From Bacteroidales bacterium (GTDB lineage Bacteria > Bacteroidota > Bacteroidia > Bacteroidales > UBA3824): 48,437 bases of DNA. Numbering within the stretch: the first letter of the stretch is position 1; each line of letters opens with the position of its first letter. The notes below the pieces were generated by a model. It saw only the letters and a program-made list of their open reading frames with translations, ran no database searches and was not told the origin of the DNA. Location of the stretch: contig JAFPZK010000021.1 of NCBI GenBank assembly GCA_017417315.1, positions 1 through 48,437 of the forward strand, in the 5' to 3' direction. Below are positions 1-8,545 of the stretch, in pieces. Made by a program: the position numbers and the translations under genes.

Positions 1-384
1 ATCTTTGCCGACTCCAAAATCGTAATAAACAATTGAAATAGAGTATACTTTCTTGATTTTGCCGAAATCTTCACCGTCTTTAATTTGTTCGGTTATGGCT
101 TTGGCAGTTCCGAAAAGTACACGCTCCATGTAATGAACATACCGGGTTAACTGAATTTCAACGATAAAAATCTCACCGTCAGCGGCTTTCGCTTTTATGT
201 CAACACGGTTAAATTTATCATCTTCGTTTTGTTTGTTGGATTCGCTGTCGAGAATTTCAAGAATTTTGCAATCTTTTTTACCCAAAAAGACTTCAATAAA
301 GCCTTCTAAAATTTCGTAGTTGGCTTTATCACGCAAAAGTTTTTTTATTGCCCAATCAAAACGAATGTAATTAATTTTGTTCAT
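1..384 (-). CDS. Rpn family (PDDEXK) nuclease / putative transposase, 3'-truncated
   Basis: The reverse strand reads as an open frame of 128 codons from an ATG at 382-384 to the window edge, so the C-terminus is missing. The start of the protein (MNKINYIRFDWAIKKLLRDK) and the following segment resemble the Rpn/PDDEXK_2 family, recombination-promoting nucleases often labelled putative transposases. A nuclease-like core is visible: D62 in a VDI strand, then E76-x-Q78 in VEIQL, a variant of the D...ExK motif with Gln for Lys, as is common in this family. Members are often present in many copies per Bacteroidota genome. A well-formed promoter lies just upstream at 409-440. The frame is intact as far as it can be read; whether the gene is whole cannot be judged here. 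Confidence 0.85.
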   Translation of the reverse strand, partial: MNKINYIRFDWAIKKLLRDKANYEILEGFIEVFLGKKDCKILEILDSESNKQNEDDKFNRVDIKAKAADGEIFIVEIQLTRYVHYMERVLFGTAKAITEQIKDGEDFGKIKKVYSISIVYYDFGVGKD

Positions 385-408
385 ATTACAGGGAGTTTTT
401 GTTCGTTG

Positions 409-440
409 CAAAAATAATAATTTTTAGAAGAAAATGCAAA
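409..440 (-). promoter_or_regulatory. Bacteroidota promoter for the Rpn-family gene
   Basis: Read on the minus strand, TTTG (437-440) is followed after exactly 20 bases by TATTTTTG (409-416), matching the TTTG / TAnnTTTG consensus. The distance to the ATG at 384 leaves a short leader of about 15-20 bases, which supports that start codon. Confidence 0.75.
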
Positions 441-557
441 CGAAAAATATGATGACCTCACAAAAAAAAAAATTAACTTTTTCAAGTGTTATATTAACAA
501 TTATTTAAAATGTAAAGAAAAGGTTAATTGATTGATAGTCAAAATTTTATAAAAATA

Positions 558-642
558 ATGTTACAAAATCAAACGATAAATGTTACAAAATTTAATGCTA
601 TTTAGTACAAATTTTAACAAATCCGATACAAGTTTTAACAAA
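558..642. repeat. Four helically phased A/T-rich direct repeats, candidate operator array
   Basis: The word TACAA occurs at 562, 584, 606 and 627, a spacing of 22, 22 and 21 bases, close to two turns of B-DNA. The first two copies sit in ATGTTACAAAAT (558-569 and 580-591). The last two share TTTTAACAAA (612-621 and 633-642). Even phasing upstream of the glycan-utilisation genes suggests binding of a regulator along one DNA face. No regulator gene for the locus is visible in the window. Confidence 0.5.
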
Positions 643-735
643 AAAAATACTGAGAGAAACTATCTTAGCACCGTTGAAATATTACAACTATTAACGCATG
701 CTTTTTACCAATTACATTTGTTTTTCATAAAAAAT

Positions 736-743
736 TATGTTTG
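736..743 (+). promoter_or_regulatory. Candidate -7 element for the GH130/Sus locus
   Basis: TATGTTTG at 736-743 fits TAnnTTTG exactly, as does TACATTTG at 713-720. Neither has a TTTG at the usual 19-21 base distance; the nearest one (717-720) leaves only 15 bases. Position about 80 bases before the ATG is plausible, but which element is used cannot be decided, and an activator may compensate for the poor -33 box. Confidence 0.3.
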
Positions 744-823
744 AAAGGGATTTTCCCAAGTACAAATACAATCTTAAAATCACTATTAAAATCAGGAAAC
801 GAAGAACTTTATTTTAAAAAAAG

Positions 824-1990
824 ATGACACAATTTTCAGAAAGGTTATTGAAATTAAGACAGGCTCACGAAAACCTCTTGACGAGAAAAAATGAGCCGGA
901 GGAGTTGTCAAACGGAATTTATACACGTTATAAATATCCCGTTTTGACAGCCGATCATGCTCCGTTGGAGTGGCGTTACGATTTAAACGAAAATACTAAT
1001 CCTTTCCTGATGGAAAGAATTATGATTAACGCCGCTTTCAACGCCGGAGCAATTAAATTCGACGGCAAATATGTTGTCGTTGCAAGGGTTGAAGGCGCAG
1101 ACAGAAAATCGTTTTTCGCCGTTGCCGAAAGTCCTAACGGTATTGACAATTTTAAGTTTTGGGAAAAACCTGTTGTTATCCCGCAACTCCAAGAGCCTGA
1201 CACCAACGTTTATGATATGCGTCTGACGGCTCACGAAGACGGCTATATTTACGGAATTTTCTGCACCGAAAGAAAAGACAAGAGCGCACCCGAAGGCGAT
1301 ACCGTTATGGCGGTTGCTAACGCGGGAATCGTAAGAACAAAGGATTTAAAAACTTGGGAACGTTTAGACGACCTCAAATCGTATTCGGGTCAGCAACGTA
1401 ACGTTGTTCTTCACCCCGAATTTATTGACGGAAAATACGCTTTCTACACACGTCCTCAGGACGGTTTTATTGATGTCGGAGGCGGCGGCGGAATCGGTTT
1501 CGGATTGTCAGACACGATGGAACATGCCGAGGTCAAAGAAGAAAAAATAATTGACAACAAAATTTACCACACTATTAAAGAGGTGAAAAACGGTATGGGA
1601 CCTCAGCCGATTAAAACTCCGGAAGGCTGGCTTTGTTTGGCTCACGGTGTAAGAAACACGGCGGCAGGTCTTCGTTACGTTCTTTATATGTTTATGACGG
1701 CTTTGGACGACCCTTCAAAAGTGATTTATTCTCCGGGCGGATATTTCCTCGCTCCGAAATGCAGCGAAAGAATAGGCGATGTTTCAAACGTGGTTTTCTC
1801 TAACGGCTGGATTAAGGACGATGACGGCAGAATTTTAATTTATTATGCCGCTTCCGACACAAGGCTTCACGTTGCTGAAACTTCTGTTGCACAGTTGGTT
1901 GATTATTGTAAAAACACTCCGGCAGACAATTTCAGAAGTGATTTGTCGGTGCAGACGATAATCAATATGGTTGAAAAAAACTTAGAGTAA
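824..1990 (+). CDS. GH130 family 4-O-beta-D-mannosyl-D-glucose phosphorylase
   Basis: The 388-residue product closely matches subfamily GH130_1. This cytoplasmic enzyme splits beta-1,4-mannosyl-glucose with phosphate into mannose 1-phosphate and glucose, the last step of beta-mannan use after a cellobiose-type 2-epimerase has converted mannobiose. Family marks include [19 protein letters not shown], the segment VYDMRL with Asp131 (the position of the proton donor in the characterised Bacteroides fragilis enzyme, as I recall it), a [12 protein letters not shown] loop and [15 protein letters not shown]. There is no signal peptide, and length equals the family norm. It stands first in the locus, 38 bases before susC. 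GH130_2 mannooligosaccharide phosphorylases are the main alternative, but the overall match favours the GH130_1 type. Confidence 0.9.
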   Translation: MTQFSERLLKLRQAHENLLTRKNEPEELSNGIYTRYKYPVLTADHAPLEWRYDLNENTNPFLMERIMINAAFNAGAIKFDGKYVVVARVEGADRKSFFAVAESPNGIDNFKFWEKPVVIPQLQEPDTNVYDMRLTAHEDGYIYGIFCTERKDKSAPEGDTVMAVANAGIVRTKDLKTWERLDDLKSYSGQQRNVVLHPEFIDGKYAFYTRPQDGFIDVGGGGGIGFGLSDTMEHAEVKEEKIIDNKIYHTIKEVKNGMGPQPIKTPEGWLCLAHGVRNTAAGLRYVLYMFMTALDDPSKVIYSPGGYFLAPKCSERIGDVSNVVFSNGWIKDDDGRILIYYAASDTRLHVAETSVAQLVDYCKNTPADNFRSDLSVQTIINMVEKNLE

Positions 1991-2028
1991 ATAAAATAAA
2001 TAGTTTAACTTAAATTTGACGAACAATA

Positions 2029-5000
2029 ATGGAAAGATTTCTAACAGAACGGTTTCTGAAAACCTTTTTGCTTGTAATCGGGCTGATATTTTCTTCGGCT
2101 GCCGGTTATGCGCAAAAATCGGTTACGGGAACGGTAACGGACGAGCAGGGACAATCTCTTCCGGGTGTCAACGTGGTTGAAAAAGGCACTACTAACGGTA
2201 CAATCACGGACATGGACGGAGTTTATCACCTGAGCGTTTCAGGCGACAATGCCACATTGGTATTCTCTTATATGGGATTCGACAATGTGGAAATTAACGC
2301 TGCTAACGGCAGCAAATTCGACGTAATCATGCGCGAAGATACCAAAGCCATTGACGAGGTTGTCGTAGTCGGTTACGGTACTATGAAAAAATCCGACGTT
2401 TCGGGTTCTTCTATCAGTGTCGGCGCAGAAGACATTGAAGGTTTTGTCGGTGCAGGTATCGACCAGGCACTTCAAGGTAAGGCAGCCGGCGTACAAGTAA
2501 CGGCAAACTCAGGTCAGCCGGGCGGCGGTATGAACGTTCAAATACGTGGTGCTTCAACTCTTAACGCCGCAAACGCTCAGCCGCTTTATGTCGTTGACGG
2601 TGTGCCGATTCAAAACGTTGTAAAAGGCGGTAACGATTACGGTCTTAGTTTGGGTAACGGTGCGGTAGGTACTTTCTCAGGTATTTCTAACCTCAACCCC
2701 GATGACATCGAAAGCATGGAAATTTTAAAAGATGCTTCTGCAACTGCAATTTACGGTTCAAGAGCAGCAAACGGTGTCGTTCTTATCACTACCAAACAAG
2801 GTAAAAAAGGTAAAGCACAGTTCAATTACACCGGTAGCACCGGCTGGCAGACTGTCGCTAAAAAACTTGACCTTATGAACTTGCAGGAATATGCAAAATA
2901 CCGTAACGAATTTTATTCTGAAACTCAAAACACAGAAAATTCAGGTGAGTTTGGCGATTACAGACTTCTCGGCGAAGGTACTGATTGGCAGGACGCAATT
3001 TTCAGAACTGCGTTTATGCACTCTCACAATTTGAGCGCATCGGGCGGAACTGATGCCGTAAGATACTACATTTCAGGTGGTTATTACAATCAGGAAGGTA
3101 CTATTATCGGTACGAGTTTCGACAGGTTCAATTTCAGAACCAACGTTGATGCTCAGGTAACGAGTTTTATGAAAGTCGGAACTAACTTCTCTTTTGCTAC
3201 CTCTCACGACCAGTTAGTTATGAACAACTCGGAAGACGGTATCATTTCTATTGCAACGTATATGACACCTGATATTCCTGTTTACGATTTTGACGGTAAC
3301 TACGCTAACCTTTCGGGTGAGGGCCGCAGTTTCCAAAACCCGGTTGCAAAAGCCGAAATCGTTGACAACAAACTTGCAAGAAGAAATCTTGACGTTACGC
3401 TCTATGCTGACATCAATTTCCTCAAAGAACTTACGTTCCACACCGAGTTTGCTTTGAGCAACGGCAATACAAATTCATACTATTTCTTGCCGACATACAA
3501 TTTCTCACCCTCTGACTTCAACAATCAGAGTACATGTCAGGACGGTAAATATGACAACCGTTTTTGGCAGGTTAAAAACTTCCTTACCTACACCAAACAA
3601 TTCGGCGAGCATAGTTTGACAGCCATGGTAGGTCAGGAAACCAGCGAATATTCTTGGGAAAACATGAGTGTTAAAAACACCGGTCTTTCTTCTAACGATA
3701 TTAAAAATCCCGCCCTCGGAGCAGGTGATCCTACAATTACTTACGGTTTCGGTTCGGGTTCAAGAGTTTCGTTCTTCGGACGTGCTTTCTACGGTTTCAG
3801 AGGCAAATACAATTTGACTTACACTTATCGTAGAGACGGTTCTTCAAACTTCGGTCCTGAAAACCGTTGGGGTAATTTCCACTCGGTTTCGGCTTCTTGG
3901 AAATTCTCTGAGGAAGAATTTTTTGAGAGTTTAAGAGGTATCATCAACAGCGGACGTTTACGTCTTGGTTGGGGTCAGGTCGGTAACGACAATATTCCCG
4001 CATTTACTTGGGGTTCGGCAGGTCAGATGGAAACCTACGGCGGCGGTTATTTCTTAGGCGCAGGCTATCGTCCGACAATTATTCCTAACCCGTATGTTAC
4101 TTGGGAAACTCAGGAGTCTTGGAACATCGGTCTTGACTTAAACTTCCTTAAAGACAGATTCCAGTTCATCTTTGAATATTACACCAAAACTTCAAAGGAT
4201 ATGCTTATGAGTCAGCAACTTCCTACTTATATGGGTAGCGAAGGTAACGAGGCTACAAAAATCAAAGCACCTATGGGTAACTTCGGCGAAATGAAGAACT
4301 CAGGTTTTGAAATCACTCTTAACACCAACAATATCAACAAAAAAGGCTTTACTTGGACGACAAACTTCCAGTTCAGTCTCAACAAAAACGAACTTGTTAA
4401 TTTGAGCGGTTCCGGTAACGATGCAATCCGTGGTTACGCACAATGGGGCGGACAAGGCGACCCGATTTGTATTTCAAGAAACGGCGAGGCTTTGTATCAG
4501 TTCTACGGTTACAAAACTGACGGTATTTATCAGGATATGGACGATTTGTTGAACTCTCCGCGTCGTGAAGGTGTAGCAGTCAGCCGTACACAAGGCGTTT
4601 GGGTAGGCGACGTTAAATACAAAGACATTAATGGCGACGGTGTAATCAATACCGACGATATGACAATCATCGGCGACCCGAATCCTACTTTCACCGGCGG
4701 TATCACCAACACTTTGACTTACAAAGGTTTTGAGTTCTCGCTCTTTATCACGGGAAGTTTCGGTAACGATGTTTACAACTATACTTCAATCAAATTGACG
4801 AGCATGCGTGATGCTTGGAACAATCAGTTGAAATCCGTTGACGACAGAGCAAGACTTACTGTTATTGACGAATCAATTGTTTATCCGCGTACTGTTCAAG
4901 TACCGGGCAAAGAAAAAGATGCTAACGGAAATGACATTATGGTTGACTTGGTTTGCAATTCATGGCAGGACGACCCGTACAACATGAAAGTTACCGGCGG

Positions 5001-5346
5001 CGACGGTGAAACTCCGCGTGCTGCAATGGGCGACCCCAATGGTAATGCTGCTCCGACCTCAGGCACTGGCGGTTATCATTCTGACCGTTATGTTGAAGAC
5101 GGCTCTTACTTGAAAATCAAACAAGTTACTCTCGGATATAACATTCCGCAGAAGTATACGAAATATGCTAAAATCAATTCGGCAAAGGTTTATGCAAGTA
5201 TCAGCAATCTTTATACTTTCACGAAATATACTGGTCTTGACCCGGAAGTCGGTGTCAGCCAGACCACAAACTATGTTTCGGGTGTTGATATAGGACGTTA
5301 TCCTTCTCCGCGTATTTTCACGATAGGATTAAATCTTCAATTCTAA
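2029..5346 (+). CDS. SusC/RagA family TonB-linked outer membrane glycan transporter
   Basis: This 1105-residue protein begins with a signal peptide ending near AAGYAQ. A carboxypeptidase-D-like beta-sandwich follows (about 30-110: VTGTVTDEQGQSLPGVNVVE), then the plug with DEVVVVGYGTMKKSDVSGS and ATAIYGSRAANGVVLITTK, both SusC hallmarks, and a large beta-barrel ending in LNLQF with a C-terminal aromatic residue. It imports oligosaccharides across the outer membrane under TonB energy, with SusD as lid. There is no N-terminal STN domain, so signalling to an anti-sigma factor is not expected. It lies between the GH130 gene and susD, as in standard loci. A dockerin-like stretch (DINGDGVINTDD) is a common loop in SusC proteins. 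Confidence 0.95.
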   Translation: MERFLTERFLKTFLLVIGLIFSSAAGYAQKSVTGTVTDEQGQSLPGVNVVEKGTTNGTITDMDGVYHLSVSGDNATLVFSYMGFDNVEINAANGSKFDVIMREDTKAIDEVVVVGYGTMKKSDVSGSSISVGAEDIEGFVGAGIDQALQGKAAGVQVTANSGQPGGGMNVQIRGASTLNAANAQPLYVVDGVPIQNVVKGGNDYGLSLGNGAVGTFSGISNLNPDDIESMEILKDASATAIYGSRAANGVVLITTKQGKKGKAQFNYTGSTGWQTVAKKLDLMNLQEYAKYRNEFYSETQNTENSGEFGDYRLLGEGTDWQDAIFRTAFMHSHNLSASGGTDAVRYYISGGYYNQEGTIIGTSFDRFNFRTNVDAQVTSFMKVGTNFSFATSHDQLVMNNSEDGIISIATYMTPDIPVYDFDGNYANLSGEGRSFQNPVAKAEIVDNKLARRNLDVTLYADINFLKELTFHTEFALSNGNTNSYYFLPTYNFSPSDFNNQSTCQDGKYDNRFWQVKNFLTYTKQFGEHSLTAMVGQETSEYSWENMSVKNTGLSSNDIKNPALGAGDPTITYGFGSGSRVSFFGRAFYGFRGKYNLTYTYRRDGSSNFGPENRWGNFHSVSASWKFSEEEFFESLRGIINSGRLRLGWGQVGNDNIPAFTWGSAGQMETYGGGYFLGAGYRPTIIPNPYVTWETQESWNIGLDLNFLKDRFQFIFEYYTKTSKDMLMSQQLPTYMGSEGNEATKIKAPMGNFGEMKNSGFEITLNTNNINKKGFTWTTNFQFSLNKNELVNLSGSGNDAIRGYAQWGGQGDPICISRNGEALYQFYGYKTDGIYQDMDDLLNSPRREGVAVSRTQGVWVGDVKYKDINGDGVINTDDMTIIGDPNPTFTGGITNTLTYKGFEFSLFITGSFGNDVYNYTSIKLTSMRDAWNNQLKSVDDRARLTVIDESIVYPRTVQVPGKEKDANGNDIMVDLVCNSWQDDPYNMKVTGGDGETPRAAMGDPNGNAAPTSGTGGYHSDRYVEDGSYLKIKQVTLGYNIPQKYTKYAKINSAKVYASISNLYTFTKYTGLDPEVGVSQTTNYVSGVDIGRYPSPRIFTIGLNLQF

Positions 5347-5368
5347 TTAACTTTTTATATTGATTAAA

Positions 5369-7216
5369 ATGAGAAATAAAATATTAAAAACAATAGGTTT
5401 GGGTTGCTTGGGATTGTTGCCTGTACTTTCGCTGACTTCGTGCGAAGACTTTCTTGACCGTCCCACGGAAGATAACCCTACTGCGGTGGATTTCTACAAG
5501 AGTGAAACCGAATTAAAACAAGCACTCAATCCTTTGTATTGCATTGCATGGTTCGACTTTCAGCGTATGTGGATTGATGCCGGAGACGTTTTGGCAGGAA
5601 ACTACGGCAAAGGTTCGTCAAACATTTATACGAATCTTAACACTTCCACCGCTTCTACAAACGACATCTTGACCAACGGTTACGGTGCGTTGAACGCTGT
5701 TGTCAGCATGGCAAATATTGCTATGACCAACATAGACGCTTATTCAACTCTTGATAAAGATGTTGTCAACAAATATAAAGGCGAGGCGATGGTAATGAAA
5801 GCGATGGCTTATTTCTACATCGTAAGGCTTTGGGGACAATCTCCTATTATTGACGATAACGTAAAAATCATCGGTGAAGGAAAATCTTACGATTTGACCA
5901 AAAACACCGAAGAGGATATTTACAAATACATTATCACGGTTTTGCAAAAAGCCGCTGAATATCTTCCTGAAAGCAACGATGCCGGCAGAGTTGACAAATA
6001 TTCTGCTTACGGACTTCTCTCGAAAGTGTATTTGTATTACGCTTGTTTCAAAGGCAAAGATTCTCACTTGCTTGACCAGTCTTTGAAATATGCCGAATTG
6101 GTTAAAAATTCTTCTCACGGAAGTTTGGAGCCGGTTTACGGAAAACTTTTCCGTCACGAAGGCGAAACCTCTCCTGAGAGTTTGATTACTCTTCACTGGT
6201 CGCCGACTTACAGCCCTTATCCGTCAATCAATATCAATCACTGCGATATGGGTTGTGCCGGTCTTAACGAGACAGGTGCTTGGGGTCAGTGGAATTATGT
6301 TACGATAGACCTTATGAATCTTTTCGGTGTTAATTCTTTTGATCCGAATGTTAAATACGGCGAACCTTCAACCCGTCCTGACAGTTATAAAGATGCAGAA
6401 TTGACGGTTGCTTCCGGTTATGACGTAAGACGTGCCGCTACGATGGCTCTTTATCACGATTACATACCTTTCTGGCAGAGAGACAAAGAAATTGCGGCTC
6501 TGGGCAAAAAAGGTTTTTACGTAACTTGGAACTGCGGCAAAGAAGATTCTGACAACAAAGTCGATGTTGACAACGGTTTGGAATGGGTATTCCCCTCTGG
6601 CGCTGCTCCCGTAAAACAGATTCACGGCAGCATTGCTGACCACATTGCAGAATATAATTGTACGCCTGACGGTCAGGGTAGTTGTACTCCGATGATTCTT
6701 CTCCGTACCGCTGACGTTTACTTGTGTGCAAGCGAGGCTGCTTTCCACAAAGGCGATATGACAACTGCAAAAGAGTATATGGACATTGTCCGCACCCGTG
6801 CAGGTGTCGGTGAAGAAGAATATTCTTTGAGCATGGATTTTTATCTTGACGAGCGTCGCAGAGAAATGGCTTTTGAAGGCGATAACTATTATGACCTTCG
6901 TCGTTGGGCTTATTTTGACGTTGCTTCGGCTTCGGCTTACATTCTCGGTCAGGAGCGTAATTCACGTGCTTGCGGCTGGTTAGGCGGTGACGGTGATATG
7001 ATTAGCGGTTTCAAAAACCCCGCTGAGGACGTTGTAAAACCCAACACTGACATTCGCCCGACTGTTATTCCTTCAACTGCAAAAGGCGGAATTTCTGACG
7101 GTGCATTCTTGTTGCCGTTCCCTGACAAAGACATCGCTGCAAATCCGAATTTGGCGGGTGAGCCTCAGCCTTACGATTTTTCACAATTAGGTTATTATGA
7201 CGAAACTAAACTTTAA
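5369..7216 (+). CDS. SusD/RagB family surface glycan-binding lipoprotein
   Basis: The 615-residue product starts with a lipoprotein signal (LSLTSC, Cys25) and then the typical SusD opening SCEDFLDRPTEDNPT. TPR-like helices follow, including EAMVMKAMAYFYIVRLWG, and the C-terminal mark is MDFYLDERRREMAFEGDNYYDLRRW. It should sit on the cell surface as the lid over SusC and bind glycan chains. The ATG at 5369 is preferred over a TTG nine bases upstream because it gives a compact signal peptide. The gene follows susC by 22 bases and belongs to the same transcript. Confidence 0.95.
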   Translation: MRNKILKTIGLGCLGLLPVLSLTSCEDFLDRPTEDNPTAVDFYKSETELKQALNPLYCIAWFDFQRMWIDAGDVLAGNYGKGSSNIYTNLNTSTASTNDILTNGYGALNAVVSMANIAMTNIDAYSTLDKDVVNKYKGEAMVMKAMAYFYIVRLWGQSPIIDDNVKIIGEGKSYDLTKNTEEDIYKYIITVLQKAAEYLPESNDAGRVDKYSAYGLLSKVYLYYACFKGKDSHLLDQSLKYAELVKNSSHGSLEPVYGKLFRHEGETSPESLITLHWSPTYSPYPSININHCDMGCAGLNETGAWGQWNYVTIDLMNLFGVNSFDPNVKYGEPSTRPDSYKDAELTVASGYDVRRAATMALYHDYIPFWQRDKEIAALGKKGFYVTWNCGKEDSDNKVDVDNGLEWVFPSGAAPVKQIHGSIADHIAEYNCTPDGQGSCTPMILLRTADVYLCASEAAFHKGDMTTAKEYMDIVRTRAGVGEEEYSLSMDFYLDERRREMAFEGDNYYDLRRWAYFDVASASAYILGQERNSRACGWLGGDGDMISGFKNPAEDVVKPNTDIRPTVIPSTAKGGISDGAFLLPFPDKDIAANPNLAGEPQPYDFSQLGYYDETKL

Positions 7217-7225
7217 AAAATCATT

Positions 7226-8518
7226 ATGAATAGTAGAAAATTTAAAACGGCATTGTTGTTGTCGGCGGGCTTGTTGACGGGCTTTTCGTTTGTCTCTTGC
7301 GACAAAGACGAAGGCACGGACAGCGGTGCTGATCCCGTTATAAGATATTTCAGACCGACAGATGCGGCAAAAGCAGACTCAATGATTGTGAATTTGTCGC
7401 TCGGACAAACAATCGCTATGATTGGCGAAAACTTGGATAATATTGTCGGCATAAAGTTCAACGATCAGGAAGTAGCACTTAATCCGTGTTACATAACTCC
7501 TACGGCGGTTATTTTCACAACGCCGGTTGCTATTCCGGGTAAGGTTACAAATACTTTGTACCTTACCTGCAAAAACGGCAAAGTCGTTGAATATCCGACC
7601 GAAACCATACTTCCTGCTCCGAGTATCGACAACCTCAGCAAGGGTTATTTGAAAGCCGGTGATATTGTTACGATAAAAGGTAACTATTTTATCCCGACAG
7701 AGGATACTCCGATTCAGATTACTTTACCGGGCGGCGTTACGGTTAGCCCCGAAGAAGGCGCAACTTATACCACCCTTACTTTTAAAGTTCCCGAAGGAAT
7801 TACAGAAACGGGTGCGGTACAAATTACGAGTGCATTCGGCGTTACTAACTGGCCCTACGACGTTATTGCTTACGATGACTTGAAAGAAAGCAAAGTTGAA
7901 GGTCTTTTGTTTGACTTTGACGGCAAAAACGGTGCAATGGCAACTGCTAACGGTTGGAGACCGGGTTATCCTGTTGATTTTGACAACGAACTCTCCGGCA
8001 AAGCATGTCTTTTTGACAACAAAGGTGCTGCTTTGGAAGGCGAAGTTCCATGGCTCGAAGACAATATGACTTTGAACTACTGGCCTAACGCGTCAGAGAA
8101 TATTCTTACGAAAATTCTGGGCGTTACCATCGAAGATTACGCTTATCAGTTAGAAATGTATGTTGAGAATCCTTGGACAGGTTTATGTTTTGCCGTTCAG
8201 CCGACGAGTTTGGAGGCTGTAAGCGAGAGTAATATGAACAACCAGTATTATAACACTGCATCGTCTTACCTTTACGAGCCGTTCATTTCAACACCGGACT
8301 TTACGACCGGCGGACAGTGGATTACGCTTACGATGCCGTTAACGCAATTTACTAAGACTATCGAAGGTAAATCTACTGATGGTCTTAAACCTGACGATTT
8401 GGCAGGTCTTACGATACGTTGGGCGGGTGCAGGTACAGGTACTGACGTGAAAGCACTTCCATTAATGCAGCCTAAATTGTATTTCGACAACGTAAGACTT
8501 GTTAAAAAGAAATATTAA
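7226..8518 (+). CDS. IPT/TIG-domain surface glycan-binding lipoprotein (SGBP-like)
   Basis: This 430-residue lipoprotein (lipobox FVSC, Cys25, followed by DKDEG) has two IPT/TIG-like immunoglobulin folds in roughly residues 35-215. One opens with LSLGQTIAMIGENLDNIVGIKFND, the other with YLKAGDIVTIKGNYF. The C-terminal part (about 220-430) contains LLFDFDGKNG and PKLYFDNVRLVKK and resembles the glycan-binding beta-sandwich of SusE-position proteins from hemicellulose loci. It lacks catalytic motifs and is expected to bind the target polysaccharide at the surface. It follows susD by nine bases. Which glycan it binds cannot be read from sequence; mannan is inferred from the GH130 neighbour. Confidence 0.8.
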   Translation: MNSRKFKTALLLSAGLLTGFSFVSCDKDEGTDSGADPVIRYFRPTDAAKADSMIVNLSLGQTIAMIGENLDNIVGIKFNDQEVALNPCYITPTAVIFTTPVAIPGKVTNTLYLTCKNGKVVEYPTETILPAPSIDNLSKGYLKAGDIVTIKGNYFIPTEDTPIQITLPGGVTVSPEEGATYTTLTFKVPEGITETGAVQITSAFGVTNWPYDVIAYDDLKESKVEGLLFDFDGKNGAMATANGWRPGYPVDFDNELSGKACLFDNKGAALEGEVPWLEDNMTLNYWPNASENILTKILGVTIEDYAYQLEMYVENPWTGLCFAVQPTSLEAVSESNMNNQYYNTASSYLYEPFISTPDFTTGGQWITLTMPLTQFTKTIEGKSTDGLKPDDLAGLTIRWAGAGTGTDVKALPLMQPKLYFDNVRLVKKKY

Positions 8519-8545
8519 TAGTTAACAAATAAACGGAAGAATATT

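Larger units (their letters stand above)
385..823. other. Long AT-rich intergenic region between divergent genes
   Basis: About 440 bases without a credible gene separate the minus-strand nuclease gene from the plus-strand glycan-utilisation locus. It holds the promoter at 409-440, a phased repeat array at 558-642 and weak plus-strand promoter candidates near 713-743. The size and repeat content fit the main control region of the downstream locus. No RNA gene or terminator could be recognised. Confidence 0.6.

Noticed and set aside
2011..2018. TAAATTTG as a separate promoter of susC
   Set aside because: It fits the -7 consensus, but there is no TTTG at the right distance and the leader would be only a few bases.
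6438..6965. Minus-strand frame of 175 residues inside the susD gene
   Set aside because: It lies wholly opposite to a well-supported gene, has low-complexity Gln/Arg/Tyr composition and no promoter or family likeness.
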